A model generated the notes under the pieces. That model searched no databases, had not been told where the DNA came from, and saw nothing but the letters and a program-made list of their open reading frames with translations. Of a DNA stretch of 64,000 bases, positions 8,230-17,711 are shown piece by piece (the stretch's first letter is position 1; each line of letters begins with the position of its first letter). Origin of the DNA: an uncultured Atopobium sp. (GTDB lineage Bacteria > Actinomycetota > Coriobacteriia > Coriobacteriales > Atopobiaceae); assembly GCA_916715765.1 (NCBI GenBank), contig CAKAPG010000005.1, positions 56,091 to 120,090 of the forward strand. Reading direction: 5' to 3'. The translations under genes and the position numbers were made by a program.

Positions 8230-8414
8230 AGAGAATTAATTCCCGATGTAATTGCTTCCCAAAGCTCAGAAACTTTACCTTTAAAAGCAATGATTGCGAC
8301 AATCGCAATAACTACAAGTACGCCAACTAAAATTGCATACTCTGTAGTTCCCTGTCCAGATTCATCCTCTTTTAAGCCTTGTAGATACCTAAAAAATTGA
8401 TAGAAGAACATCAT
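8226..8414 (-). CDS. flp: Flp-family major pilin
   Basis: 62 residues, typical Flp length. A leader of about 20 residues ends D-E-S-G, cleaved before Q-G-T-T-E-Y-A-I-L-V-G with glutamate at +5 and tyrosine at +6. The hydrophobic helix V-G-V-L-V-V-I-A-I-V-A-I-I-A-F and a short amphipathic tail follow. It lies just downstream of tadC, 15 bases away, with its own ribosome site. It would polymerise into the Flp/Tad pilus after cleavage by a prepilin peptidase that is not in this window. Confidence 0.9.
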   Translation of the reverse strand: MMFFYQFFRYLQGLKEDESGQGTTEYAILVGVLVVIAIVAIIAFKGKVSELWEAITSGINSL

Positions 8415-8429
8415 CGGCTTTCCTTTCTC

Positions 8430-9041
8430 TTAAGAAGAAAATGCAGGTCCAAGCAAGGGACCTAAAATTGCAAGTAACATTGCTGGAACAATCAGCGTTC
8501 CTAGAGGGATGAGCATTTTAATTGGGATCTTTTCAATTTCCGTTTCTAACAGCGAACGCTGCTCATCGCGAAGAACTGAAGCTTGTCTATCTAATATTTC
8601 TGCAAGAGGAGTTCCAAAAGTAAGCGCTTCATTCACAACAGTCGCAAAGCTTTTAAGCGATGGAACTCCTACTTTTGCCGCCATCTGATTGAGTGCTTCT
8701 TCGCGAGTAGTAGCACCAAGCTTCCAAGTCATATGAGCATTTGAAAGCTCTTTTGATAACTCTCCAGATTCTCGCAAACAATACAAATCAAGCGCTGAAT
8801 CAAAAGATAGACCCGATGACAACCCAAGAATCAAAATATCAATCATTTCTGGCATCTCACGTAGGCATGATTTTCTTGTAAACTCAGACTTTGCCCGGAG
8901 GTTCATTCTCTTGTGACTTTTTATGCCCCTCATGATTTGCTGATAATAGCTAAGGACATCAAAATGATTTAAATTGACGGGCACAACTAGGGCGAGAATA
9001 GCTATGCATGTTGCAAATAGTACAGAGCATATTAAATCCAT
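8430..9041 (-). CDS. tadC: Tad pilus inner-membrane platform protein TadC
   Basis: 203 residues. A type II secretion F-like domain occupies the second half (M-P-E-M-I-D-I-L-I-L-G-L-S-S-G-L-S-F onward), with membrane helices at both ends. The ATG at 9041 overlaps the tadB stop (TGATG), with AAGGAG upstream. The longer open frame to 9206 lies inside tadB and was not used. TadC partners TadB in the assembly platform. Confidence 0.85.
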   Translation of the reverse strand: MDLICSVLFATCIAILALVVPVNLNHFDVLSYYQQIMRGIKSHKRMNLRAKSEFTRKSCLREMPEMIDILILGLSSGLSFDSALDLYCLRESGELSKELSNAHMTWKLGATTREEALNQMAAKVGVPSLKSFATVVNEALTFGTPLAEILDRQASVLRDEQRSLLETEIEKIPIKMLIPLGTLIVPAMLLAILGPLLGPAFSS

Positions 9042-9976
9042 CACTTCATTACTCCTTTCATAATGCTTCGAATAATCAAAAGAGCAACGCAATCCATGAC
9101 CATTGCAATTGATGTGCATATAACGCCCGATGGCGTAAATAAACCCTTTTGAAAGTCCGGCGATAGAAGCGACAAGACAATCAATAAAACAACTGGGAGA
9201 AGACATACAATTCGAGCAGATAATCTAACTTGAGCAGTCTTTGTTGCTATGAGCCTTTGATTCTTCTCTTGTAATTCAACTAACTCGGCAGTTTTCTGTA
9301 AAAGACTCTTAAGCGGAGACCCTGTTCTATGTGAAATTACTAAGGCGCTAGCCAGCAAATTAACACCTGGAGCATCCAACCTTTCTGCCAAGTCCTCAAT
9401 AGCTTCTTCAATAGGAAATCCGCACTTGATTTGCATGTCTGCAATATAAAAATTTTCTGATACGACACCTTCTGTGTGTTTACTGACATATTCAATAGAT
9501 TGTGAAAGTGTGAGACCTGATCCAAGAGCAACGGCGATTGTTCTAAAAATCGAAGGCATCATATGGGCAATTTCTAAAGCAGACTGATGCTTAGCATGTT
9601 CATAAAGAAAATAAGGAACGAGAAATAACGAGAAAACACCGCAGAGCGTACCTATTGCAGACTCAAATAGAACGCCAAGCAGAATGGATCCAGCTATACC
9701 ACTAATAAAAAACAGCACAAAAGCATCACTGACTAAGGTGATTCCGTATTTGTACAGAAAACGATTACGTAGCTGTGTTGATATATACGAAAAAGGTTCC
9801 CATTTGAGCAAGCGCTGAGCAAAGGTGCTATTACGTGCAAATTGTAAAAACTGAACTACATAACCTGCTATTCGTGCATTTATTTGAGAGATAGTTTTTT
9901 CTTCACCGTTGCATGCAAGAAAATAAATAATTACTCCAAACACACCTCCTGTGATTGTGGAAGTAAAGACATCCAT
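9041..9976 (-). CDS. tadB: Tad pilus inner-membrane platform protein TadB
   Basis: 311 residues. An N-terminal membrane helix, a pair of helices around residues 80-130, a type II secretion F-like domain (I-A-H-M-M-P-S-I-F-R-T-I-A-V-A-L-G-S-G-L-T-L) at about 135-260, and two C-terminal helices. The start has GAGGAGG upstream. It overlaps the end of tadA by 46 bases, which fits translational coupling. Confidence 0.85.
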   Translation of the reverse strand: MDVFTSTITGGVFGVIIYFLACNGEEKTISQINARIAGYVVQFLQFARNSTFAQRLLKWEPFSYISTQLRNRFLYKYGITLVSDAFVLFFISGIAGSILLGVLFESAIGTLCGVFSLFLVPYFLYEHAKHQSALEIAHMMPSIFRTIAVALGSGLTLSQSIEYVSKHTEGVVSENFYIADMQIKCGFPIEEAIEDLAERLDAPGVNLLASALVISHRTGSPLKSLLQKTAELVELQEKNQRLIATKTAQVRLSARIVCLLPVVLLIVLSLLSPDFQKGLFTPSGVICTSIAMVMDCVALLIIRSIMKGVMK

Positions 9977-11283
9977 GAAGTAACCTCCTCTTTATTGAGT
10001 ATTCCTTCCTGTATTGCACGATTGATAAAAGAAGGAATTTTTACAAAAAGCCAACTTCGTTTCTGTACGTCAAACGACACCACCTCTTGCACTTCAATTG
10101 ATCCTGACGAAGACAAGGAGATTTCTGAAACGCTGGTCACATATCGTTTTCCATCAGGAAATCTTTGGGACATAACTATCAAATCAAGTGCAGTGGCAAT
10201 CTGCTTCTCTATGATTTCTGCAGGTAAGTCCATTCCAAAACGAGCCATCAAAACCAGGCGCAATATTGCCTCTTGAGCGGTTCCGGCATGCAATGTAGTT
10301 AGAGAACCATCGTGACCTGTATTCATAGCCTGCAGCATATCAATGCACTCCTCCCCTCTTACCTCTCCTACTACAATGCGATCTGGCCTCATTCGGAGCG
10401 CGTTTCTCACCAATGATCTAATGGTTATTTCTCCTGTTCCTTCTATTGAGGCAGGTCGAGCCTCTAGCCTGACCACATTTGGATGTGAATCAAACTTAAG
10501 CTCCGCTGAGTCCTCAATAGTGACAATTCTTTCTGACTTTGAAATTTCACATGAAAGTGCATTTAAAAGCGTAGTCTTACCAGATCCTGTTCCTCCTACA
10601 ACCGCGATTCCCTGTCTGCACTTCACAGCCCAAGATAAAAATCTTGCAAGCCATTGAGGCAATGATTTCATTTCCACTAGCCGGTCCAAAGAAGTAATTT
10701 TTCCGGTGAATCTTCGAATAGTTACTGAAGTGCCATTCACTGCAACAGGGCTTGCAACTGCATTGACACGGTCTCCATTCTCAAGTCGAGCGTCAACAAT
10801 AGGACTTACCCTATCCAGCCTTCTTCCTAATGGAGATAAGATACGATCCATAACAATCAAAATCTGCTCTTCAGAGTCAAAGACTGTTTTTGATTCAAAT
10901 AGCTCGCCGTTTTTCTCGTAAAACAAATTGTTGCAACCGTTAATCATGATTTCAGTAACATCTTTATCATTCAGTAGCGGCTGGATTGGACCAAGACCAC
11001 ATACTTCATTGATTACCTGTTCGATGGTTTCCTCATAGTCAACTGAACTAAAAAGCTCGTCCTTCTCTTCATTAACAATTGCCTCACAGGTAACTCTTAG
11101 TTCGTCTCTTACGCGATCGATATCACTGCCCGTTATAAGAGAAGAAACCGTGGAAAGTCCTAATCGAGAAACAAGTTTTTCTTTTAACTTCTTTCTCGCC
11201 TTCTGAAATACTTCTTTTTGGAGTAGTGAGTCATTCTCATCTTGCGCCTCAATTTGCTTAGCAACGCGTTCAAAGACAAGCAT
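9931..11283 (-). CDS. tadA: Tad pilus assembly ATPase TadA/CpaF
   Basis: 450 residues, the family length. The N-terminal domain is followed by a type II/IV secretion ATPase core. Visible are the Walker A motif G-G-T-G-S-G-K-T-T-L-L-N (about residues 229-240), an Asp box (I-V-T-I-E-D-S-A-E-L), a Walker B region (R-P-D-R-I-V-V-G-E-V-R-G-E-E) and a His box (T-G-H-D-G-S-L-T-T-L-H-A-G). It powers pilus extension and probably retraction. The ATG has GGAGG upstream and touches the stop of the tadZ gene. Confidence 0.93.
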   Translation of the reverse strand: MLVFERVAKQIEAQDENDSLLQKEVFQKARKKLKEKLVSRLGLSTVSSLITGSDIDRVRDELRVTCEAIVNEEKDELFSSVDYEETIEQVINEVCGLGPIQPLLNDKDVTEIMINGCNNLFYEKNGELFESKTVFDSEEQILIVMDRILSPLGRRLDRVSPIVDARLENGDRVNAVASPVAVNGTSVTIRRFTGKITSLDRLVEMKSLPQWLARFLSWAVKCRQGIAVVGGTGSGKTTLLNALSCEISKSERIVTIEDSAELKFDSHPNVVRLEARPASIEGTGEITIRSLVRNALRMRPDRIVVGEVRGEECIDMLQAMNTGHDGSLTTLHAGTAQEAILRLVLMARFGMDLPAEIIEKQIATALDLIVMSQRFPDGKRYVTSVSEISLSSSGSIEVQEVVSFDVQKRSWLFVKIPSFINRAIQEGILNKEEVTSWMSLLPQSQEVCLE

Positions 11284-12581
11284 TAACCCACCTCCTTCCT
11301 CCTATTGAATAAGCTAAATGGCTTTTTCTCAGGAGCTACTTGCAGGGCAATCTGAGCCTCTCGCAGCTGTGGAAGAATGCCCAGCTCGTTAAGGAAATGC
11401 GCAAGGACAAAAGAAACCGACTGCGCAAATGAAGTTTCCTCTTGTAACAACACGGAAAGCTTTCCTTGCTGAATAAGCTCCTGAAACCCTGGTCCGCCTT
11501 CAAAAATCCTAAACATCTTTGCTGCTTCAAGACCAATCTCTGCCTTTCCAATAGAAAAGTCCTGTTTAACCTTTGGATTTGCTTTGTTTTCAAGTCGGAT
11601 AATGCGAGTTCTTGCCACTCCAAGACGCACTGCAAGTCCACTTACTTTTGCTAAAGAATTAATACACGTAAGAGGGTTCTCGGAGACTATTACCAGCCTA
11701 TCTGCGCATTGTGCTGCCTGAGCGTAGCAATCTGTTGAAGCGGTAGTAGTATCCACAAGTACCAAATCAACCAAACCGGAAACAGCTTGGAGAAAATGAC
11801 TCACGCAAGGAAAGAGAAGCTCTGCCATTTCAGGTTTTACACAAGGGCCAAAAAGATACAGATTTTTATGGATACAAGTTGCCTTTTCAAGGAGATTTTC
11901 TTTTTCTGAAGGAGTATCAGTTACTAAATCAGAAAAGTCTTTTGGCTGCCTAATTCCAAGTTTCTCAAAAGCATTTCCATAAGACAGGTCAAAATCAACT
12001 AATGCAACTTTTAAACCCCAAGAAGAAGCAAGCAGCGCCATTGAAGAAACAAGTGTGGTCTTTCCCACGCCTCCTCTTCCTGAAGTGAACGTAAGGATTG
12101 GAGCTTTTAAAGTCTTATCAAGAGGAATAAGGGATTGTAGATAGGTATTCAGCTCTTGTATGCTGGCAACATAATCTGAAGCTTCTGGTAAAGGCTGAGA
12201 AAGCCTGTCAGCCCCATATGATTGATATCCTCTTCCAACCTTTACCAGATCTCCTAATTCCATAGGGTCAATAACTAAATCAACTCCCGCTTTAGCTGCT
12301 CTAGAACGAAGTGATCCAGAAGCGCCAGACCTTACCAGCACTACACAACGAGCATTTCCGTCTTTAACAATTGCAGCCGCTAGATTTATATCCGAAACAT
12401 CGGAGCCAGTATTGCCAATTAACACCGAATAATCTTGAGGAGTTGAAGAGGCTACAATTGATCTAAGAGATGCTGCTGAATCGGCAAATTCACACCTATT
12501 GCTAATTCCCAAGTAAGTAAGAATGGCGCCAATCTCAACGCGTGCATCAAGACCTACGTATGAGATCCACTTTTCTAACAT
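11283..12581 (-). CDS. TadZ/CpaE-like ParA-family pilus localisation ATPase
   Basis: About 432 residues. The N-terminal half resembles a receiver-like domain. From about residue 165 there is a MinD/ParA-type ATPase with deviant Walker A S-G-R-G-G-V-G-K-T-T-L and the V-D-F-D-L-S-Y-G-N motif. It starts at ATG 12581 (or GTG 12584), overlapping the cpaB stop, with AGGAGG upstream. TadZ/CpaE proteins position the Tad apparatus at a cell pole. Confidence 0.85.
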   Translation of the reverse strand: MLEKWISYVGLDARVEIGAILTYLGISNRCEFADSAASLRSIVASSTPQDYSVLIGNTGSDVSDINLAAAIVKDGNARCVVLVRSGASGSLRSRAAKAGVDLVIDPMELGDLVKVGRGYQSYGADRLSQPLPEASDYVASIQELNTYLQSLIPLDKTLKAPILTFTSGRGGVGKTTLVSSMALLASSWGLKVALVDFDLSYGNAFEKLGIRQPKDFSDLVTDTPSEKENLLEKATCIHKNLYLFGPCVKPEMAELLFPCVSHFLQAVSGLVDLVLVDTTTASTDCYAQAAQCADRLVIVSENPLTCINSLAKVSGLAVRLGVARTRIIRLENKANPKVKQDFSIGKAEIGLEAAKMFRIFEGGPGFQELIQQGKLSVLLQEETSFAQSVSFVLAHFLNELGILPQLREAQIALQVAPEKKPFSLFNRRKEVG

Positions 12582-13408
12582 CACGCATCACCTCCTGGGT
12601 TAGTAGACGAATCTGCTTGTGACGCACTGTCACTGTTTTGGTTGGTTGTTGAAGAAGTAGGGTTCTCTGGCTGCACCTCTTCACTTGCATCAGATGGGCT
12701 TGCTTGATCTGTCTTGTCAGAAAGATCTTTTGAGTCTTCTTCTTCAACGAAAGAATTGTTCTTTACTAAGTCCTGAGCGTTAATCTTTGACCCAGGAAGA
12801 GTAAATCGAAGTGTTCCTCGAGCGTATGCAGAAAGCACAGCAGGAACTTGTTCAGGAGTCAATCCAAGCGTTACGGAGGAGGAAGTGTAAAGAGTGCCTT
12901 CGGTGTCATCTGACAACACTGCAATATCCGAAGCAATACAGGTAATAAGAGAATCAGTGACCTCATACGCTGCAAGCTTTGTACCAGCGCTGAGCCTCTC
13001 AGCTAGTCCGTATTTCTCGCCATGAGAAATAGTGAGACCAACAAGATTTTCTGGAATAGAAATCTGAGAGGCAACTGATCGTAGATGAAGCGAGACAACA
13101 GGCATTCCAACTCCAATAACAGATGAAACCGTACGACCCATAACACTTTCTGGATTAGTAATTGCGCCTTCGGGAATCAAATCAGAAATCCAGCTTTTTA
13201 ACTGAGTGTTAGAAGATGAGAGAGTTTCTCCGGGTTCTATTTGTTTGGTGGCCACCAAAATTGAAGTAAGCTCACCACCATATTTTTGTATTGCCTCTGC
13301 ACGCGATTTTTCTGCTTCAGCGCGAACGTTTTGTACGTATGCAAAGAAACAAAAACTGGCCAAAAGTGCGCTTAACACAGAAATTAAAATTCTTGTTTTC
13401 TTAGTCAC
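12581..13408 (-). CDS. cpaB: Flp pilus assembly protein CpaB (SAF domain)
   Basis: 275 residues from a GTG at 13408, chosen because GGAGG sits 7 bases upstream; the in-frame ATG at 13426 would lie over that ribosome site. A membrane helix (about residues 5-25) is followed by a SAF domain (I-L-V-A-T-K-Q-I-E-P-G-E-T-L) and an RcpC/CpaB region. The C-terminal 60 residues are a disordered serine/glutamate/asparagine-rich tail. It is the first gene of the Tad operon. In diderms CpaB meets the secretin; no secretin gene is present here, as expected for a monoderm. Confidence 0.85.
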   Translation of the reverse strand: MTKKTRILISVLSALLASFCFFAYVQNVRAEAEKSRAEAIQKYGGELTSILVATKQIEPGETLSSSNTQLKSWISDLIPEGAITNPESVMGRTVSSVIGVGMPVVSLHLRSVASQISIPENLVGLTISHGEKYGLAERLSAGTKLAAYEVTDSLITCIASDIAVLSDDTEGTLYTSSSVTLGLTPEQVPAVLSAYARGTLRFTLPGSKINAQDLVKNNSFVEEEDSKDLSDKTDQASPSDASEEVQPENPTSSTTNQNSDSASQADSSTNPGGDA

Positions 13409-13680
13409 TGTTTGTCCTCCCTCCATTTGCGATACATAGATTGTGCACTTGGCATGAGAGTGAAAATGCAAAAAATAAAAGATTTACCTGCACAAATCTG
13501 TCCGATAGCTGACGCGAATCTGACGCAAGTTAATAAACCCAAAGGCTGAAGCAACGGGAAGAAAAATGGGTAATTTAATTTTTTATCTAACTTGATATAT
13601 AAAAATTTTTAGAACGTCATAGCCGCTACATATTTGGCGGTTTACTAAATGATTTTCTAAGCGATCTCACTGACGCAAGA
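13409..13680. other. Upstream region of the Tad operon
   Basis: No gene is seen between cpaB and the hairpin at 13681. The stretch is AT-rich. Three TGACGC words lie at 13510-13515, 13521-13526 (11 bases apart) and 13671-13676, which could be regulator contacts. No convincing -35/-10 pair could be fixed for the minus strand. Confidence 0.4.
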
Positions 13681-13726
13681 AACGAGGGCTGACCCTCCCC
13701 ATTACTGGGCGGGACCAACCCTCGTT
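13681..13726. repeat. Long imperfect hairpin upstream of the Tad operon
   Basis: AACGAGGG at 13681-13688 pairs with CCCTCGTT at 13719-13726, and the pairing continues inward with G-T pairs. No T-run follows closely on either strand, so it may be an RNA leader structure, an operator or a weak terminator. Confidence 0.5.
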
Positions 13727-13759
13727 AGTCTCAATATAACATATTTCCTGCTAGTTTAG

Positions 13760-13790
13760 CGAAAAACACCCTAGACAAATCAGGGTGCTC
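13760..13790 (-). terminator. Rho-independent terminator after rsgA
   Basis: Read on the minus strand, CACCCT and AGGGTG pair around a 9-base loop and are followed by TTTTTC, about 40 bases beyond the rsgA stop. A second, outer pair (AAAACACC with GGTGTTTT) surrounds it and could form an alternative structure. Confidence 0.75.
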
Positions 13791-13821
13791 TGAGGGTTTA
13801 GGTGTTTTACGCTGTTAAAGC

Positions 13822-15006
13822 TTAAAGCACAACATCAGGGTCAAGCGATTGCTGACTTTCTCGCATTTCTTTTGCCAAAGACAAATATGCTTTTAGCTGC
13901 GGCTCTGTAATCTTGCCCTCATGCAGAGCATCCTGGACACTACATCCTGGCTCATGCGTATGAGTGCAATCCCTAAACTTACAGGTCTGAGCAGCTTCAG
14001 AGATATGCGGGAATATCTTCTGCAATCCCCTCTCATGGCCCACAATAGGCAGACTCCTAAGGCCAGGTTCGTCCACGATGACGCCAGCGTCAGGTAGCGC
14101 TACCATGCGGCGAGCAACCGTTGTATGACGGCCAGCTTTATCAGATTCGCGGACTTCTCCCGTTTCAAGCGCCTCATGTCCCAAAAGCGCATTCAGAAGC
14201 GTTGATTTACCAGCACCTGATTCACCAAGCACAATGGCCACGGAGCCGTAAGGAACAAGGCTACGAACAGCATCAATTCCCCACGCAGCCCCAAGCTTTT
14301 GAGCAGTCTGAGCAAGATCTGCAAGTGCATCGGTTTTCTCGCCCTCAAGCTTTGAAGCTGTTGCAACAATCTTTACTGTAGAGCCAAGAGCTGCGGTAAT
14401 AGAAGAAATCTCTTGCGCCAAAAGCTCTGGTCCCGCTACGTCTGACTTAGTGAGCACCACGGCACAGGCAGCGCCGCAGTCTTTAGAGATAACTGCTGAG
14501 CGCACAATACGATCTACCGAGACAGCCTCGCCGTCCAAGGCCTGCACCACAAGCACCAGGTCAACGTTTGCAGCCAAAGTCTGCTTTTGACCACGGGCAC
14601 CGCCCTTCCAGCGAGCAATATCGGTCTCTCGCGGCAGAACCGCCTCGATGATGCCCATATCGTGCGAGTCCGGAATGCGCGCGCATACCCAGTCTCCCAC
14701 AGCCACCGTGGAGTTCTGGCCCTTGGTCACGCGCGCGGCAAACTCGGCGCGAAACACTCCCTGCTCCGAAACAACCGCAGGAAATCCCCTATCCAAGCGG
14801 ACCACGCAGGCCATAGTCATCGTCTGGCGAGAAACCCCTTGGGCTTCAAGCTCAGATACGACGTCTGTATAAGCTTGCATCTGATCCGACGATGGAGTGA
14901 GCTGCTCAAACGCCGGAACGTCCAGCAATGAAGAAAGGGCCGGCAGAGACCCTTGAGTCCTGCCGGCTCCTAGTTTCTTGGAACTTTTTGTACGCTTAGC
15001 GGACAA
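13822..15006 (-). CDS. rsgA: Ribosome small-subunit maturation GTPase RsgA
   Basis: 394 residues, somewhat longer than the usual 300-350 because of a basic N-terminal extension. The GTPase motifs are in circularly permuted order: T-K-S-D (G4) before G-E-S-G-A-G-K-S-T (G1) and D-E-P-G (G3). The C-terminal zinc knuckle C-K-F-R-D-C-T-H-x-H-E-P-G-C is complete. RsgA acts in late 30S assembly. The start codon is TTG, with GAGGAG upstream. It follows the P-type ATPase by 15 bases and is probably co-transcribed. Confidence 0.93.
   Translation of the reverse strand: MSAKRTKSSKKLGAGRTQGSLPALSSLLDVPAFEQLTPSSDQMQAYTDVVSELEAQGVSRQTMTMACVVRLDRGFPAVVSEQGVFRAEFAARVTKGQNSTVAVGDWVCARIPDSHDMGIIEAVLPRETDIARWKGGARGQKQTLAANVDLVLVVQALDGEAVSVDRIVRSAVISKDCGAACAVVLTKSDVAGPELLAQEISSITAALGSTVKIVATASKLEGEKTDALADLAQTAQKLGAAWGIDAVRSLVPYGSVAIVLGESGAGKSTLLNALLGHEALETGEVRESDKAGRHTTVARRMVALPDAGVIVDEPGLRSLPIVGHERGLQKIFPHISEAAQTCKFRDCTHTHEPGCSVQDALHEGKITEPQLKAYLSLAKEMRESQQSLDPDVVL
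14825..14837 (+). repeat. Long copy of the TGGCGAGAAACCC repeat, inside rsgA
   Basis: Exact 13-base copy. In rsgA the opposite strand reads it as part of V-S-R-Q codons, so the word is not tied to one reading frame. Confidence 0.85.
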
Positions 15007-15021
15007 GAATACTCCTCTACC

Positions 15022-17706
15022 TTATGCCTTGTTCTTTTGAACAGAACGCATAACAGCCTTATAAAGCTCCATCAGAGGAATAATCGATGCAGCTAAAAGC
15101 ATTGCCATGGCGTACTCTTCAAAGCCAATCTCAGCAAAGCCAAATGCCTGAGAAAGTGGTGTCTCAATTACCACAAAGGTGAGAATCAAAGACATAACAA
15201 AAGAACCCCACAGCCAAATGTTTTGGCTGGTTAGCTTAAAGATAGAACCACGCAGAGAACGCATGTTAAAGGAGTGGAACATCTCAACCATAGAAAGCGT
15301 CAAGAATGCCATGGTCATGCCCTCAACGCCAGCTTCTGGGTTAGTAATAACCTGTGAGATATCAAAGGTTCCATACTCAAAGTAGTGACCAATAAAATAA
15401 CTAGCAAGGGTGAGAAGCGCAATGATAGAGCCCTGAACAAGACAGTCAAAACCAACGCCACCTGCAAAGATGCCGTCCTTAGGGTTACGAGGCTTACGCT
15501 TCATAATACCTGGCTCAGCCTTCTCGGTAGCCATAGCAAGAGCTGGCAGAGAGTCGGTGATTAGGTTAATCCACAGAAGGTGGGTAGGTTGAAGGATAGT
15601 AAAGCCGACCAGGGACGCAATAAAAACGGAAATGACCTCAGCAAGGTTGGAACTCAAGAGGAACTGGATGCACTTACGAATGTTGTCGTAGATGCGTCTT
15701 CCCTCTTCGCAGGCGCTAATGATGGTGGCAAAGTTATCGTCAGCCAGAACCATATCTGCAACGCCCTTGGTAACGTCGGTACCAGTAATACCCATACCAA
15801 TACCAATATCAGCGCGCTTAATGGAAGGCGCATCGTTAACGCCGTCGCCCGTCATGGCTGTAACCATGCCCTTCTTGCGCCAGGTATCAACAATACGAAC
15901 CTTGTGCTCAGGCTGAACGCGTGCATAAACGCCAATTGTCTCAATGCGCTGCTCAAATTCTTCATCAGAAATCTTATCAAGCTGTGCGCCAGTGATTGCT
16001 TGAGAGCGATCAGTAATAATGCCCAGCTCAATTGCAATAGCAACGGCTGTATCAATGTGGTCGCCCGTAATCATAACGGTACGCATACCAGCTTCATGAG
16101 CCTCTGCAACAGCACCCTTAACCTCAGGACGAACTGGGTCAATCATGCCTGAAAGTCCAACAAAGACCATGTCGTGCTCAAGGTTAGCTGGATCATAGCT
16201 CTCTGGAGCTTCTGTTCCCCAATCACGACGGGCAGATGCCATAACGCGAAGTGCTTGGTCAGCCATAGACTTGTTCTGAGCCAAAATCTCAGAGCGAGCC
16301 TCGTTGGTGAGGTCAATAATGCCATCACTTGTCATAATCTTGGTGCAACGAGCAAGTACCTCGTCAGGCGCACCCTTAGTGTGCTGTACAACCTTGCCGG
16401 AGCGGGTGCGCACCACAACAGACATCATCTTACGAGAAGAGTCAAAGGGCGCCTCGCCGATGCGAGGGCGAGAAGAAGCAAGGTCACTTGTGGTGTATCC
16501 AAGTTTTGCAGCGTCTGCAACAAGAGCAGCTTCGGTTGGCTCACCCTTTGCAACCTGCTCCGCATCGTCCCAGGTAGCGTCTGAGCACAGTGCCATGGTA
16601 CGCACATGTGCATCAAGGTTTTCTGTCTCATGACGAACAACAGTCATCTTGTTCTGAGTCAGAGTACCGGTCTTATCAGAGCAGATAACCTGAGTACAAC
16701 CAAGGGTCTCAACTGCAGTAAGACGACGAACAATAGCGTGGCGCTCGCTCATTCTGGTAACGCCCATAGAAAGAACGATGGTAACAACAGCAACAAGACC
16801 CTCTGGAATTGCAGCTACTGCAAGAGAAACTGCAACCATAAACGTACTAAGGACAAGGTCAAAGTTGCCAAGCATCTCGACACCGTGCTTAATAAAGCCT
16901 GTTGCAAAAACAAGCAGTGAGATGACAACAACAAGAATGGTAAGTGTATGTGAAAGCTTATCAAGCGCAATCTGAAGTGGAGTCTGTCCCTCTTCTGCCT
17001 GGGAAATTGCGTCCGCAATCTTGCCCATCTCAGTGTCCATGCCTGTTGCAACAACAACTGCACGACCGCGTCCATAGACCACAATAGATCCGGAGTAGCA
17101 CATATTCTTTCGGTCGCCCAAAGGAATGTCATCAGTGCCTTCAGCAAGACTGAGGGTCTCAGCGTGTTTCTCGACAGGAACTGATTCGCCCGTGAGCGCA
17201 GACTCCTCTACCTTCATAGAAGCGCTCTCAAGAATGCGACAATCAGCTGGGACAGAGTCACCCGCCTCAAGCAGAATAATATCGCCCACAACAAGCTCGG
17301 TTGAGGCAACCGTCTCAAGACGACCGTCTCTCATAACCTTGCTCTGAGCTGCGCTCATCTCTTGCAGAGCAGCAAGAGCTTCCTCGGCTTTGCCTTCCTG
17401 GACAACACCAAGAACGGAATTGATGACAACAACAAACAGAATAATTACAACGTCTGCAATTCCGCCTTCTCCGGTATAAATGCCTTCAGCAGCAGAAATC
17501 GCAGCAGCGACAAGAAGCATGATGACCATAGGATCAGCCATCTGTGCAAAGAATCTTTTAATAATTGATTCTTTTGGCGCTTCTTTGAGCTTATTAAGAC
17601 CGTGGGCCTCAAGACGCGAAGCTGCTTCTGCATCAGAAAGGCCAGCTTCAGCATCAGTTTTTTGTGCGCTGATAACATCAGCCGCACTTGAAAGATACTC
17701 TTGCAA
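15022..17706 (-). CDS. Calcium-type P-type ATPase (P2 family)
   Basis: 894 residues, full length. It has the N-terminal cation ATPase domain, the actuator motif T-G-E-S-V-P-V-E, the membrane P-E-G-L motif, the phosphorylation site D-K-T-G-T-L-T, the hinge M-T-G-D-G-V-N-D-A-P and a C-terminal helix bundle with a conserved N-L-I-T-D-S-L-P. This is the SERCA/PMCA-like bacterial group, which exports Ca2+ and sometimes Mn2+. The start codon is TTG, with AGGAGG 4 bases before it; that ribosome site can be covered by an upstream complementary segment (see 17712-17762). Confidence 0.9.
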   Translation of the reverse strand: MQEYLSSAADVISAQKTDAEAGLSDAEAASRLEAHGLNKLKEAPKESIIKRFFAQMADPMVIMLLVAAAISAAEGIYTGEGGIADVVIILFVVVINSVLGVVQEGKAEEALAALQEMSAAQSKVMRDGRLETVASTELVVGDIILLEAGDSVPADCRILESASMKVEESALTGESVPVEKHAETLSLAEGTDDIPLGDRKNMCYSGSIVVYGRGRAVVVATGMDTEMGKIADAISQAEEGQTPLQIALDKLSHTLTILVVVISLLVFATGFIKHGVEMLGNFDLVLSTFMVAVSLAVAAIPEGLVAVVTIVLSMGVTRMSERHAIVRRLTAVETLGCTQVICSDKTGTLTQNKMTVVRHETENLDAHVRTMALCSDATWDDAEQVAKGEPTEAALVADAAKLGYTTSDLASSRPRIGEAPFDSSRKMMSVVVRTRSGKVVQHTKGAPDEVLARCTKIMTSDGIIDLTNEARSEILAQNKSMADQALRVMASARRDWGTEAPESYDPANLEHDMVFVGLSGMIDPVRPEVKGAVAEAHEAGMRTVMITGDHIDTAVAIAIELGIITDRSQAITGAQLDKISDEEFEQRIETIGVYARVQPEHKVRIVDTWRKKGMVTAMTGDGVNDAPSIKRADIGIGMGITGTDVTKGVADMVLADDNFATIISACEEGRRIYDNIRKCIQFLLSSNLAEVISVFIASLVGFTILQPTHLLWINLITDSLPALAMATEKAEPGIMKRKPRNPKDGIFAGGVGFDCLVQGSIIALLTLASYFIGHYFEYGTFDISQVITNPEAGVEGMTMAFLTLSMVEMFHSFNMRSLRGSIFKLTSQNIWLWGSFVMSLILTFVVIETPLSQAFGFAEIGFEEYAMAMLLAASIIPLMELYKAVMRSVQKNKA

Positions 17707-17711
17707 TGTTC

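Noticed and set aside
9042..9206. Extended N-terminus for TadC
   Set aside because: The added residues lie wholly within tadB and lack membrane or family character; the ATG at 9041 has a ribosome site and couples to the tadB stop.
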